From Owenia fusiformis (Eukaryota; Annelida; Polychaeta; Sabellida; Oweniidae): a stretch of 60,000 nucleotides of DNA. Location: assembly GCA_903813345.2 (NCBI GenBank), contig CAIIXF020000004.1, forward strand, positions 14,455,196 to 14,515,195. Direction: 5' to 3'. Below are positions 12,290 through 24,000 of the stretch, one piece after another. A model generated the notes under the pieces. It was not told the DNA's origin, did no database searches, and was given only the letters and a program-made list of their open reading frames with translations. The translations under genes and the position numbers were made by a program. Numbering within the stretch: the first letter of the stretch is position 1; every line of letters begins with the position of its first letter.

Positions 12290-14540
12290 CATTGGCTTAA
12301 CATGGGGATATCATAATATCGACTTTTCGAGACTTCAAACAACTATAACTATCTAACCAGAATTTGGGTCGAAATTTGGTTTGCAGATTCGAATTTCTGA
12401 GAAAATTCTACGTTTGTGTCATAACTCATACATTAAATTTTGAGAACTTTTTGTGTTGACCTACTTTCCGGACGCCATTCCTCAAAATCGGTAAGAGTAA
12501 TCAAAAAAGACAGTTACAATAATGAAAGGACTGTCTTTAAGCTACATGATGAAAGAAAGATAAAGGAATAACGACGAATAGTGACAAAGATAATTGACAT
12601 AACATGGGATATCAAAATACCAATTTTTTAATTTTTCAAAACGCCATTACTTCCAAACCGAGTGTCGGATTGAAATTTGATTTGCAGATTCAGATTCCTG
12701 AGAAAATTCTACCCTTAATTCATAACTCATACGTTAAATTTGGAAACTTTCATGTTGACCTACTTTTCGGACACACTATATCTCAAAAGTGGGTCAAAAT
12801 ACTTTATGACGGTCAAAGGCTAACACTATTAGCACACTCTTTGCTACCTGTATCCAAAATTTTGAAGCAAATAATTAAAGTGTAGTGTCAGAATCGCAAA
12901 AATAAGTTAAAACTATAAATTTGACCTAGATTTTGACCTAGGCATTTTGGTGTCCAAATTGTGAAGCTAGCTAGCTTTTGAGGTCCCTTTCTTTTATAGG
13001 CTTTCATTATGTAAAGCTGTACTTAGTCTATATCTCGTATTTTACACTTCAAAAAAATCTTTTTCCCATTGCCATAACATGGGGCACCGAATTTAGCGAT
13101 TTTTGAGCTTTCAAAACGACATAACTTCCGAACCAAAAGTCGGATTGAAATTTGGATTGCAGATTTGGATTCCTGAGAAAATTCTACCCTTAATTCATAA
13201 CTCATACGTAAAATTTGGAGAACTTTTTAGTTTGACCTACTTTTCGGACACCATATCTCAAAAGTGGGTCAAAATACTTTCTGACGGCAAAAGGCTAACA
13301 CTATTAGCACACTCTTGGCTACATGTATAAAAAATTTCGAAGAATATAATTAATCTGTAGTGTCAGAATCGCAAAAATAAGGAAAAACTTTGAATTTGAC
13401 CTAGATTTTGACCTAGGCATTTTGGTGTCCAAATTTTTATGAAAAGAAGGTCTTGTGGTCCCTTTCTTTTATGGGCTTCCATTATGTTTAGCTGTGCTTA
13501 GTCTATATCTCGTATTTTACACTTCAAAAAAATATTTTTTCCCATTGAATTAACATGGGGCACCAAATTTAGCGATTTTTGAATTTTCAAAACGCCATAA
13601 CTTTCGAACCGGAAGTCGGATCGAAATTTGGTTTGCAGATTTGGATTCCTGACAAAATTCTACCCCTAATTTATAACTCATACGTTAAATTTGGAAATTT
13701 GTTATTTTGACCTACTTTTTTGACACGCCATAACTTCTGAACCGGAAGTCGGATCGAAATTTAGTTTGCAGATTCGGATTCCTGAGAAAATTCTACCCTT
13801 AATTCATAACTCATACGTTGGATCTTGAGAACTTTTTATTTTGACCTACTTTTCGGACACCATATCTCAAAAGTGGGTCAAAATACTTTCTAACGGCAAA
13901 AGGCTAACACTATTAGCACACTCTTTGCTACCTGTATACAAAATTTGGAAGTAAATTATTAAAGTGTAGTGTCAGAATCGTAAAAATAAGGAAACACTAT
14001 GAATTTGACCTAGATTTTGACCTAGGCATTTTGGTGTCCAAATTTTGAAACTATGAAGCTTTTGAGGTCCCCTTCTTTTATAAGCATTCATTATGTTAAG
14101 CTGTACTCAGTCTATATCCTGTATTTTACACTTCGAAAAAGTATTTTTTCCCATTGACTTAACATAGGCACCAAATTTAGCGATTTTTGAGCTTTCAGAA
14201 CGCCATAACTTCCGAACCGGAAGTCCGATCCAAATTTTGTTTGCAGATTTGGATTCCTGAGATAATTCTACATATTTTTCATAGCTCAAACATTCGATGT
14301 GGAGCATGTTTAGGCGTGACCTACATTTCGGACGCCATATCTCAAAATCGGTAAGAGTAATCAAAATTCTGATGTCATATCTTTGATTCGCATTTTTCTA
14401 AGCTACACGATGAAAAAAAGATGAAGGAGTTACGAAGAATATTGACGAAGATATGATGAAGAATGTTGAAAATGTAAGATTTGACCTAGTTCTTGACCTT
14501 TGACCTAGATAAAAATTTGACCTAATTTCCGAGAAAGCCG
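12290..14540 (+). repeat. ~475-bp satellite monomers, block 4
   Basis: Several monomers (starts near 12630, 13097, 13573 and 14183) with one partial monomer fused at about 13720. The TGACCT-rich terminal block is at about 14480-14530. Confidence 0.85.
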
Positions 14541-14689
14541 GGTACAGTCTTTAGTTAACCATGTACGTTGGATTAAGTAAGCTGTTATAGTTGACGAGAA
14601 ATTTGGTGAGGAGGAAGAAAAAAGAATAATAATAATAACTAGATTGGTAAATTGAACAAAGTTCAATTTAAGACTCCAGATTGATTTAC

Positions 14690-14885
14690 TTGAGTAAAGA
14701 GCTGAGTAGGAAGCTGAGTACGTAGATGATTAAGTAATTGAGTAAGTAGCTGAGTAGGTAGCTGAGTAGGTAGCTGAGTAAGTAGCTGAGTAGGTAGCTG
14801 AGTAAGTAGCTGAGTAGGTAGCTGAGAAGTAGGTAGCTAAGTAGGTAACCGAGTAGGTATGTAGGTAAGTAGGTAAGTAGGAATT
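14690..14885 (+). repeat. 12-bp minisatellite (AGCTGAGTAGGT)n
   Basis: About 15 copies of AGCTGAGTAGGT/AGCTGAGTAAGT with little divergence; reverse-strand open frames (SYLLSYLL..., ATYSATYS...) are artefacts of this tract. Confidence 0.95.
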
Positions 14886-14979
14886 GTTGAAAGTATATTT
14901 GATGGATCTGCATTGTGGATACTGGCAAATGTGAATTTTAAACAAATGTGAATTTTAAACAAATGTGAATTTTAAAATG

Positions 14980-16300
14980 GCGTAGAATCTAAACCGGGAG
15001 TCGGATTGAAAGTTGCTTTGCAGATTTGGATTCCTGAGAAAATTCTACCCTTAATTCATAACTCATAAGTTAAATTTGGAGAACTTTTTATATTGACCCA
15101 TATTTCGGACACCATATCTTAAAAGTGGGTCAAAATACTTTCTGACGGCAAAAGGCTTACACTATAAGCACACTCTTTGCTACATGTATACAAAATTTTG
15201 AAGCAAATTATTAAAGTGTAATGTCAGAATCGCAAAAATAAGGAAAAACTATGAATTTGACCTAGATTTTGACCTTGGCATTTTGTTGTCCACATTTTAA
15301 AGCTAGGTCGCCTTTGAGGTCGCCTTTGAGGTCCCCTTCTTTTATAGGCTTTCATTATGTTGAGCTGTACTCAGTCTATTTCTGGTATTTTACACTTCAA
15401 AAAAAAACTTTTTCCCTATTGACATAACATGGGGCACCAAATTTAGCAATTTTTGAGCTTTCAAAATGCCATTACTTCCGACCTGGAAGTCGAATCAAAA
15501 TTTGGTTTGCAGATTCGGATTCCTGAGAAAATTCTACCCTTATTTCATAGCTCATATGTTAAATTTGGAGAACTTTTTATTTTAACCTACTTTTCGGACA
15601 GCATATCTCAAAAGTGGGTCAAAATACTTTCTGACGGCAAAAGGCTAACATTATTAGCACACTCTTTGCTACCTGTATACAAAATTTAGAAGCAAATCAT
15701 TTAAGTGTAGTGTCAGAATCGTAAAAATTAGGAAAAACTATCAATTTGACCTAGATTTTGACCTTGCGATTTTGGTGTCCAAATTTTAAAGCTAGATAGC
15801 CTTCGAGGTCCCCTTCTTTTATAGGCTTTCATTATGTTAAGCTGTACTCAGTCTATATCTCGTATTTTACACTTCGAAGAAGTCTTTTTCCCCATTGACT
15901 TAACATGGGGCACCAAATTTAGCGATTTTGAGATTTCAAAATGCTATAACTTCTGAACCGGTAGTCGGATCGAAATTTTGTTTGCAGATTCGGATTCCTG
16001 AGATAATTCTACACTTATTTGATAATTCACACGTTGAATTTGGAGAACTTTTTATGTTCTGACCTACTTTTCGGACGTCATTTCTCAAAATCGGTAAGAG
16101 TAATCAAAAAACGATTTGCCTTACGGAATTAGCTTTTTTTCTAAGGAACATTATGAAAAAAAACCGGAGCAAAAATACCGAAGGACGACTGAGAAAACTT
16201 GTAAAATAGTGAAAACCCACGATTTGACCTAGTTCTTGACCTTTGACCTAGATAAAAAGTTGACCTAATTTCCCAGAAACTAGGTTTCATTACCTAGTTG
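14980..16300 (+). repeat. ~475-bp satellite monomers, block 5
   Basis: Two complete monomers and one 3' half, starting near 15450 and 15925, ending with the TGACCT-rich terminal block at about 16224-16266. Confidence 0.85.
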
Positions 16301-16349
16301 ACTATGTTAGCAGATTTAAGTAAGTTCTTCTAGTTGCTGAGAAAAAGTG

Positions 16350-16400
16350 TTCGGAAAGAAAGAAAGAAAGAAAGAAAGAAAGAAGGAAAGAAAGAATAAT
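16350..16400 (+). repeat. (GAAA)n microsatellite
   Basis: Run of GAAA repeats with one GAAG interruption, between the last satellite block and the hairpin array. Confidence 0.95.
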
Positions 16401-16404
16401 AGGA

Positions 16405-16622
16405 AAACTGGCAAAAGCAATAGACTCCAGATTTTCATCTGGAGTCTAATAAGAAAACAGGCAAAAACAATAGACTCCAGATTTTCAATCTGGAGTCTAA
16501 TAATAATAATAATAAAGAAAACTGACGAAAGCAATAGACTCCAGATTTTCATCTGGAGTCTAATAATAAGAATACTGGCAAAAACAATAGACTCCAGATT
16601 TTCAATCTGGAGTCTAATAAAT
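16405..16622. repeat. Four tandem hairpins at the cluster end
   Basis: Four copies of a 50-64-bp unit (GAAAACTGGCAAAAGCAAT, hairpin, AATAATAA). Each holds the inverted repeat AGACTCCAGAT-loop-ATCTGGAGTCT at 16422-16447, 16472-16498, 16536-16561 and 16589-16615. The loop alternates between TTTC and TTTCA. Confidence 0.9.
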
Positions 16623-16941
16623 AAAGGTATGGGGGATCCATGATGCTTGTTTCATTTGAAGCCAAGAAGGTGCCATATGCCATGGGGAAATTTTATGAAT
16701 GTGTAGCTTCATTAATTATTATTTAAAGATACCAGGCTACCGCATTGACGCAAATAATCGTTAAAAGTGTGATTCTTATAAAATATTAGTTATTATTTTA
16801 CCTTCCCCAAGGTTGGTATGGTCAGAATTATTATTTTAGATCTTAAGTAGTTTGGAGCAGCCCCCAGGTTGGCCCATGTACCTCCCTTGAGAGCCTACCC
16901 TTCTTACCGAAGAAACAAGAAATGATATAGTCAACTAATGA

Positions 16942-17187
16942 TTAATAAGCTAAGAGAATATGCTTCTTCAGTTTTGATTTTGGAAGGGTGAAGTTTGATT
17001 TGCCTCTAGTATTATATCTATGAAAATCTCCATGGGCATTGAAATAGTTGGGAAAAATAGCTTCATAATTGTTGATATCATTTTTCCATTTAAATGCTAG
17101 TATTAAGAAAGGATATATTGTCAAAGTCCTTACTTCATGTGAAGTCAATTTCAGTATAGAACCACTTTGCCTTATAATGATTCTCAT
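16942..17187 (-). mobile_element. LINE reverse-transcriptase fragment
   Basis: An 81-codon minus-strand frame contains HRYNTRGKSNFTLPKSK. It matches the H-x-Y-N-T-R ... F-x-x-P-x-x-K segment that lies after the RT thumb in CR1/Jockey-like LINEs. The catalytic domain is absent. It abuts the inner edge of the right inverted-repeat arm, has the same orientation as the LINE end at 3689-4100, and would lie just upstream of it in a LINE. One LINE split by the helitron cluster is therefore possible (inference). Confidence 0.5.
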
Positions 17188-17225
17188 GACTGTTTGAAGC
17201 TTAAATTATGCAAATTAGTTGAAAC

Positions 17226-18760
17226 ATAGTATTGTCCCCATGTAATATTTGTTTCATTATTGATGTGATTTCTCAATTTTCAGCGAAGAAATATAAGCTC
17301 TTTCTTAAATTATTTCAAAGTTATGAGTTAAAGTCTATTATTTTCTTTACCCCCCCCCCCCCGAGCCCTCATAATTATTAAGGTAGGGTCTAAGATTCTT
17401 TTCACACTCATTATATAAAATAACCTCTTTATATTGTGCATATCTGTTGTAAATTTTTTCTCGAAGTTATAACTTCATAAGAAGTCAATTAAAGTAAATG
17501 CCATATTTTATCACTTCGTCATTTAACGTCATTTAATTATGCAAATTAGCTTCATTGAATATCAAAAAATATTTTTTCTGAATTACTGATGATATAACAT
17601 AAATATTGGTGAAAAATTAAGTTTGTACCTCATATACTTCCAAAGTTATGAATTAAAGTCCATTTTCATTTTGACCCCCCCCCCCCCCTCAAATATCTGG
17701 GTAGGGGGAGAATCTTTTTCACAGTCGTTATGTAAGATACACTTTTAATATTTTGCACATCTGTTATACATATATAAATGCAACTATATGAATTATTTCA
17801 TAAGTTATAACTTCATGAGAGGTCGATTAAAATAAATGTCGTATTTTATTGTTTTGTCATTTATAAATTAAAGTCCATTTTCAGTTGACCCCCCTGAAAT
17901 ATCTGGGTAGGGGGAGAAATCTTTTCACAATCTATATATAAGATGCACTTTTAATATTTTTCACATCTATTATACATATATAGATGCATTTTTAGAAATT
18001 ATTTCATCAGTTATAACTTCATATGAAGGTAATTACAGTAAATGTCGTATATTATCATTTTGTCATTTAATAGTTTTTATGGCGGTTTAAGGGTTAAATT
18101 ATGCAAATCAGCTTAGTTTTGTTCAAAATATTTTTTTGTCCATTACTGATATTATTTTGTAATTTTTGGTGAAAAAATTAAGTTTGTATCTTATATACTT
18201 CCAAAGTTATGAATTAAAGTTTATTTTCTTTTGACCCCCTCCCTTCAATTTTAGGGTAAGGGGAGAAATATTTTTCACAGTCGTTATGTAAGATACACTT
18301 TTAATATTTTGCACATCTAATAAACATATATAGATGCATTTTTAGGAATTATTTCATAAGTTATAACTTCATATGAAGGCAATTACAGTAAAAGTTGTTT
18401 ATTATCATTCCGTTATTTAATAGTTTTTATGGTGGTTTAAGGGTTAAATTATGCAAATTAGCTTATTTTCGTTTGATATATTTTTTTCTGCATTACTGAT
18501 GTTATTCTATAAATTATGGTGAAAAAATTAAGTTTGTATCTCATTTACTTCCAAAGTTATGAATTATAGTTTATTTTCTTCTGACCCCCCTGAAATTATA
18601 GGGTGGGGGGTATAAAGATGAGGATATCTTATTTTCGCAAGCCTCAAACTCTAGATATCACCCCACATCATAAAATAAATATATTTTCCAACAAGAAAAT
18701 GAAAAAATCTCGCGTAATACTCTCCAATATTCATAAACAAAAATATTCAGGCTGGGTCCC
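17226..18760 (-). repeat. Right arm of the 16.4-kb inverted repeat
   Basis: Reverse-complement counterpart of 2332-3688, again 4-5 tandem units of ~350 bp, one partial near 17860. Runs of 14 C and 15 C occur near 17350 and 17677. The homology extends to the outer GGGTCCC at 18755-18760. Confidence 0.85.
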
Positions 18761-19400
18761 CAAGTAATACTAGGAACAATACACTCGTTTAATACATGCG
18801 CTACTTGTGTATTCAAAATAATTCTACAATTTATCCTTAATTTTCTGTTCTTAATTTTCAGAAGAATAACTGTAAAGACATGTTAAAACTGTTCAAGCTC
18901 TGACCTATGAACATTATGAGCATTATATAAACAATTTAAGACGAGAAGAGACATCTCATCCATTTACCATGAGTTAAGTATATGATAAATCTTACTAATT
19001 ACATATTCTGCAAGTGTCTGTTACTGCTGGTTAGCATCTAAATTATTCAGGGTAAATTGTTGCATTTATACCAAATAGATAGGCTTATGCACCCCATCTA
19101 CTGTTTTTTTTTATTTATATACATGTATGTATTCAGATCATGAAAGAACAAGAAGGTCACACCTAAATTTGCATTTAATGTATTAAATAATCATTCAAGG
19201 GTCTATCTTGCAGCCATAGCTTCAATTAATTTGGAGATAATATATCTGTTTTAAGAGAATTTTGGTATGTGAACGTGTAATATTGAGACCTCGAATGATA
19301 AATGCCCCCTTTTTTACCTTTACTTAATAAGACAATCAAGAAAATACAACTAATTCCGACAGGACGATAATTCGTCATGTCCATGTACAAGTTCTCTCAG
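18761..19400. other. AT-rich sequence, nothing recognised
   Basis: No gene or clear repeat visible. Confidence 0.3.
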
Positions 19401-19406
19401 AAACGT

Positions 19407-19718
19407 TCTCCTTAATATCAATCTGGACAGGTTAACTGGGTCGTCGTTGAAGCCTTCAAAGAAAATACATTCATATGACAAGGCTGTCATTAACATGGCT
19501 TTCTGGCTTTCTCCTTAATATCAAACTGGACAAGTTAAATGGGTCGTCATTGAAGCCCCCAAAGATAATGAATTCATATGATGAGGCTGCCAATAACATG
19601 GATCTGGCGTTCTTCTTAATATCAAACTGGACAAGTTAACTGGGACGTCGTTGAAGCCCCCAAAGATAATGAATGCGTATGATTAGGTTGCCAATAACAT
19701 GGCCTGGCTACGACTTGA
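19407..19718 (+). repeat. ~102-bp tandem repeat, three copies
   Basis: CTTAATATCAAACTGGACA recurs at about 19411, 19514 and 19615, each followed by GTTAACTGGGTCGTCGTTGA-like sequence and CCAATAACATGG. Function unknown. Confidence 0.85.
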
Positions 19719-20245
19719 AGTCGAGAGTACTGGTTTTCCTCATATAGAAACAATCAATCAATCTTCAATGGACAACTGTCTTCAACAGCCTGCATGTCTA
19801 TTATGAATTAATTAGACTGGCGATGACGATAACTATAATTGGTGGTCAATAGGGGTATGGATTGTACAGCTTGTCCGTCGCCATATTTTACCAAGGGGAT
19901 GGGGCTTTTATCCAGGGGGAAGCTTTTTGACAGTTTTGGCTAAAAGATCAGACGAAGTGCTCAGAATGGTAAACGGATTTCTGGCCAGGGGAAGTGGGGT
20001 CTTTCCTCGCTGCGGGCCTGAAGGGGACATAACGTTGTCTCAAAACAAGGGTTTGGGATCCAACGAATATCAAAATTACGTTGTTATCATTACTGGCAAC
20101 ACTCATATGTTGCCAATCAATATATCCTTGGTTGACGTTTGTAGAGTAGAGGGTAATTTTCGTGAAATTTCCGTCATTGAATTATATATTTATATTTTTC
20201 GCCTACACTTTACACGTCATGCTTATTTTCGTGCTAAGTTACCAA
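19719..20245. other. Mixed sequence with an unrecognised 114-codon frame
   Basis: A plus-strand frame at 19927-20271 has a moderately coding-like first half (including GSGVFPRCGPEGDITLSQ) but runs into the palindromic element at 20249. No family is recognised and no splice context is evident. I do not call it a gene. Confidence 0.25.
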
Positions 20246-20248
20246 TTG

Positions 20249-20934
20249 TTGGATTTACACTAGCGCGCTAAGACGTCTTAGCTAAAACGTTTTAGCGTTA
20301 AAACGTTTTACAAACGTAATGTAAATCCAGATTTACTCAAGAGCTCTCGGCTAAAAGCGCTTAGCTAAAACGTTTTAGGACCCTAGTCATAGCCAAGACG
20401 TCTTAGCGTTAAAACGTTTTACGAGCGAGTGTAAATCCATCGGTTTTAGCTAAGCGCTCTTAGCCCGGTTTTTTGCGTTGCGCCTAACGAAACATTTGAA
20501 GCTTTCCATTTACATATGTCGCATGGTCCTTTATTTTGTCTTCCCCTTGTTCCGAATATCATCTCAAAATTATTGAGAAGAACTTATTTGCCTGGCGATT
20601 TATCATAATCCTAATTTATGCATAAAATCTTCCTGCTCTCTTTCATGCTTTTAACAATGCTGTCTTTAGGACATATGTTTCTGAAACCGATGAATTCTTT
20701 AGTACAAAGTCGGGTACAAAGTATAGAAGCAGGAGAGGACCTTCAACCAGTACTGATCTGCTTTTTCATTTTACATGTAAACCTACATATCTCTAAGACG
20801 TTTTAGGAAAACAGGTGTAAAGTCGATCTTATTTCCTAAGACGTCTTGAAAATGGTAATGTAAACTCAACTTAATTTTTCTAAAACGTTTTAGCCAAAAC
20901 GTCTTGGAATGCTGCGTGTAGTGTAAATTGGGCT
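20249..20934. mobile_element. Palindrome-rich non-autonomous DNA element
   Basis: Ends are imperfect inverted repeats (GGATTTACACTAGCGC at left; AATTTACACTACACGC read from the right). Both subterminal zones (20262-20470 and 20795-20910) are packed with short palindromes: AAAACGTTTT (about six), AAGACGTCTT (about three), and AAGCGCTT. Arrays of short palindromes near the ends are typical of transposase binding sites. The middle (about 20480-20790) contains no recognisable transposase. Confidence 0.55.
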
Positions 20935-21071
20935 AATAGTTCAAACTTTATTTAATGATGATCTCGCGAGGTTTATCAAGCAAAGTCACAAAGTCGCTCT
21001 TTTTTCAATTCTAATTTGGACATTTCTACATCTTTAATATATTTAACATAACGATTTTACGCACAAGACGA

Positions 21072-21314
21072 TTAAGTAAATGGCGTGTCGAACTGATCAA
21101 CGTCGAAAAGGATGCGTCTTTGATGTCCTCTACGGCCCTTGATGTACATTTGAATCTTGTTGTCTACAGAAAACTGCATATTGCTTATTGTGTTAACATA
21201 CATGTAACAACGCGGACTTCTAAGAAATTACTTAAAAACACGCACAACTTGTAAACTAAGAATAATATATAAACATCGCTTACCTTCTTCAGGTTCGGCT
21301 TTACTTTGCGGCAT
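21072..21314 (-). CDS. Possible two-exon microprotein gene (40 aa)
   Basis: On the minus strand, ATG at 21314 opens MPQSKAEPEE and ends at 21284 with a strong donor (G|GTAAGC). A pyrimidine-rich acceptor (TTTTCTGTAG) precedes 21163, and the frame continues IQMYIKGRRGHQRRILF to a TAA at 21072-21074. An ATTAAA lies about 40 nt downstream. The predicted product is small, basic in the middle and acidic at both ends, with no signal peptide. I do not recognise it. It may be real, the start of a longer gene, or chance; splice sites and composition are the only support. Confidence 0.3.
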
Positions 21315-21888
21315 GGCGTTAATTAACACTTATTGTACACAAACTGAGTACGAAATGCCGAATATTGAAGTCTAATATTTCGAAGTATATTGGACGCTGT
21401 CGAAGATATTTAGTCTTCAAATATTAAACGTGCAAAACATCATCTAGAATTCATCTCGAAGGAGTCATTTTCGCTTCCAGTTTTGATAAATCGATCTGAC
21501 CTAATTTTATATCATGTATCGCATATCTAATTAAAGCCTTTTTTAACCACAAATCAATCGTTTGTCATTTAAGAACTTTTAAGAACATTTAATCTTTTGG
21601 AACCCCCCCCCCCCTTCCCCTGTACAATACTAGTATGTAATTCCGCAAAAAAACTCCATTTTAAAACTTAGATTGGACAGGCGGCATCTTTATCAAGTTT
21701 TCCCCGCCTTATAACCTTGTTGAGCCGTCTGATTTACTAATTTGTCTACCCTTCAATTTCAGTAACGACCTCATTATTAATCGGACCAGAGCTTAAAATG
21801 TCAGAACGTCCTTGTTGGTACGCGATTTCCTGGGCTAACATCTAAAATAATCAATTTTCTAGGGATTAGTTGCAATATAAGGTTAGAA
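21315..21888. other. Upstream/intergenic sequence
   Basis: AT-rich with a 12-C run near 21604. No TATA box at a convincing distance from the ATG at 21314. Confidence 0.3.
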
Positions 21889-22731
21889 TACTCCCCTTCA
21901 TAAGTTTGGCAACCGTAGCTCCCTCACTGAAGTACGTGTTAAAGATTCTTTATGTTTGAATTTTTATTTACATAACATGTAAAGAAAATTAATTAATGGG
22001 AATGTAACTTGACTTTATTTCCAATGCCTCCAAATATTTCAATTTTTTCTCAATTACAATAGGTCGAAAATTGATGATAAATCTGATGAATTTTCGAAAA
22101 TCGACATTCCCATGTAAACCAATGGGAAATGGTAGATTTGCTGCAAGTCATATGACAGAATATTCATCAATCCGAATTCTTGCAAAAAATACAAGTAAGG
22201 TAGTCAATTTAATTTACTAACTTTATCTTTTAAAAAATTGATACGTTTCATCGGGTAGGTCTTCAAAGTCAATTTTTTCAAAAAACTCTTCCAATTGAAA
22301 TAACACAGGAGGCGAAAAATGATTTTCAAAAATGACTTTGAAGCTCTGTAACTTAAGTACTCATAAAGTAAACTGAACACTTACCGTACAAAAAAATGTT
22401 AGACAATTCAATTTTCTATATAAACATATTTTCGGTGAATCTTTTACTGGATAGATATCCTGAAATAAGATTTGCCCCGAACCCACCATTTCCTATTGGT
22501 TTACATGGGAATGACTATTTTCAAAAATTCATCAAAATCATCAATTTCCAACCTATTGTTATTGAGAAAAAACATTGGGAAAATTTGGAGGCATTGGAAG
22601 TGGAGTCAAGTTACATTCCCATTAATTAATTTTCTTCACAGGTTATGTAAATACAAATTCGAACGTAAAGAGGCTTTAACACGTAGTTCAATGGGGGAGC
22701 TAAGGTTGCCAAACTTATGGAGGGGAGTGTA
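21889..22731. mobile_element. Foldback element F1
   Basis: The left end TACTCCCCTTCATAAGTTTG is matched in reverse complement by the right end near 22713-22731. The arms (about 21889-22135 and 22485-22731) pair along their length. Shared landmarks are ACCAATGGGAAATGG, ATTACAATAGGTCGAAAA and CCTCCAAAT. The interior is diverged and partly symmetric. Overlapping frames at 22396-22786 run through the right arm and are not genes. A second full copy is at 41571-42497. Confidence 0.8.
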
Positions 22732-24000
22732 CCATGAATGTGTATCTGTTACATCCCCTCCTTATTTTTACTCTCGTATAAAATAAATCCGTGGAATCTT
22801 TATTCCATCAAACGCTTTGGTGGAACATTTTAGCTATTACTTAAACATATTTAGTTAATATTGCCAGAATTAATGTATACAGCTTCGATGTTCTTAATTC
22901 ATATAGCGCTCTTAAGGTATTATACTATTTATTTGTGCAAGTTGTTCGAATATTCTTACAATGTGAGATGTACCAAGTGTGATGTAGTGGAGTAAATAAA
23001 TTCAATATTATCAAAACAATTATTGAAAATGGGGAAGGTTGTAAGAAATCATTTCTTAAAGCGTTAGATGAAGGTTTTTGATGTCGGGGATATGATTTTT
23101 TCAGAATGACGACGACGGTGTCGTGTTTTATGCATACTGTGATTTGTAAAATCAATACTTTCGGCATTTGTGATTGTTTACACGGGCGTAGCCAGGAGGG
23201 GGTGGGAATGCGAATAATAACAGTTTTAATTGTTAAAAACATCAACAAATTATAGTTTGAGATGCTTAGATTGCACCAAATACAATATAAATCAAAACAA
23301 TATCCGGAGAGTGAAACAAAATATTGAAAAAGTAGGTATTGGCTGCATTATTTTGAAAATGGTAAAGGTATATCCCTTTGGGGGAATCCACTGGCACAAA
23401 TGGCGTCGGGAATCCATCATGGCTCACTCGGTTTTCCTCGTGATGATAATACACGTTATTACCCTGAGTGACAGGCAGTCATTATTTGTATAATCAATGA
23501 AAGCTCATCAAAGAATATCTATTATTCTGTTCGACTTTTCAAACGCTATATAATTTCAAACCTTTATCGATGTACTATATTACACCTTACTATTCTGTTT
23601 ACCTTTAAAACACGGAGAATGACAATGCTATCAGTCCCTGCTGTAAAAATAAAACTATTTTAAAATAAGTTCAACATGCTAGAGATTTCGTCAGCGAAAA
23701 CACAGTGTCAACTTAACGCATTGGTTTCGACCGTAATGAGGATACTGTTGTATTGATTACCCTAAACATTCAGAGATGTAATGGAATATTATATTGAATT
23801 GAACATATCATTTATTAGGAAACTCTCTGAAATAGCCCTCATATAGCTTTCCTATAGCTTTTCTTATTAAATTTTTATCATCATATCATTTCTTTATTAT
23901 TCTAAAGCATTGTTTTCCTTTTTCCGGCTCTGTAATAATAATGAACTATATGCGCCTATTTGGGACCCTACCCAAAATAGGGGAATCTATTTTTTGTCAA
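22732..24000. other. AT-rich sequence, no gene recognised
   Basis: Contains GGGCGTAGCCAGGAGGGGG at about 23185, a phrase resembling the termini of some invertebrate DNA transposons (also near 33276). The 87- and 107-codon frames here overlap on opposite strands and lack motifs. Confidence 0.3.

Larger units (their letters stand above)
4796..16622. mobile_element. Cluster of five helitron-like, internally repetitive elements
   Basis: Five units, each opening with ACTAGATTTGTG-like sequence, a hairpin AAATTGAAC-AA-GTTCAATTT and AGACTCCAGAT (heads at about 4809, 6219, 9867, 12141 and 14649). Most then carry a short-period microsatellite followed by ~475-bp monomers. Units end in a block of TGACCT half-sites and (AAT)n. 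A complementary ATCTGGAGTCT occurs at the tails at 12100-12125 and 16422-16615, so ends carry subterminal inverted repeats. This architecture (palindromic end, microsatellite, central tandem array, no coding capacity) is known in non-autonomous helitron/helentron elements of bivalves such as the pearl family. No Rep/helicase or transposase is present. Assignment is by architecture only. Confidence 0.6.

Noticed and set aside
14686-14945. Leu/Tyr/Ser-rich 'membrane-like' frames on the minus strand
   Set aside because: Translation of the 12-bp minisatellite.
5089-15689. Many 60-98-codon frames such as those at 7504, 8453, 11151, 12604 and 15453
   Set aside because: They are the same satellite monomer translated in one frame and stop at each monomer's end.
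16316-16643. 98-codon KKERKKER frame and its reverse
   Set aside because: Reads the GAAA microsatellite and the hairpin array.
19927-20271. 114-codon frame
   Set aside because: No recognisable motif and it ends inside a transposable element; kept only as a note.
22396-22786. 77- and 104-codon frames
   Set aside because: They run through the right arm of foldback F1.
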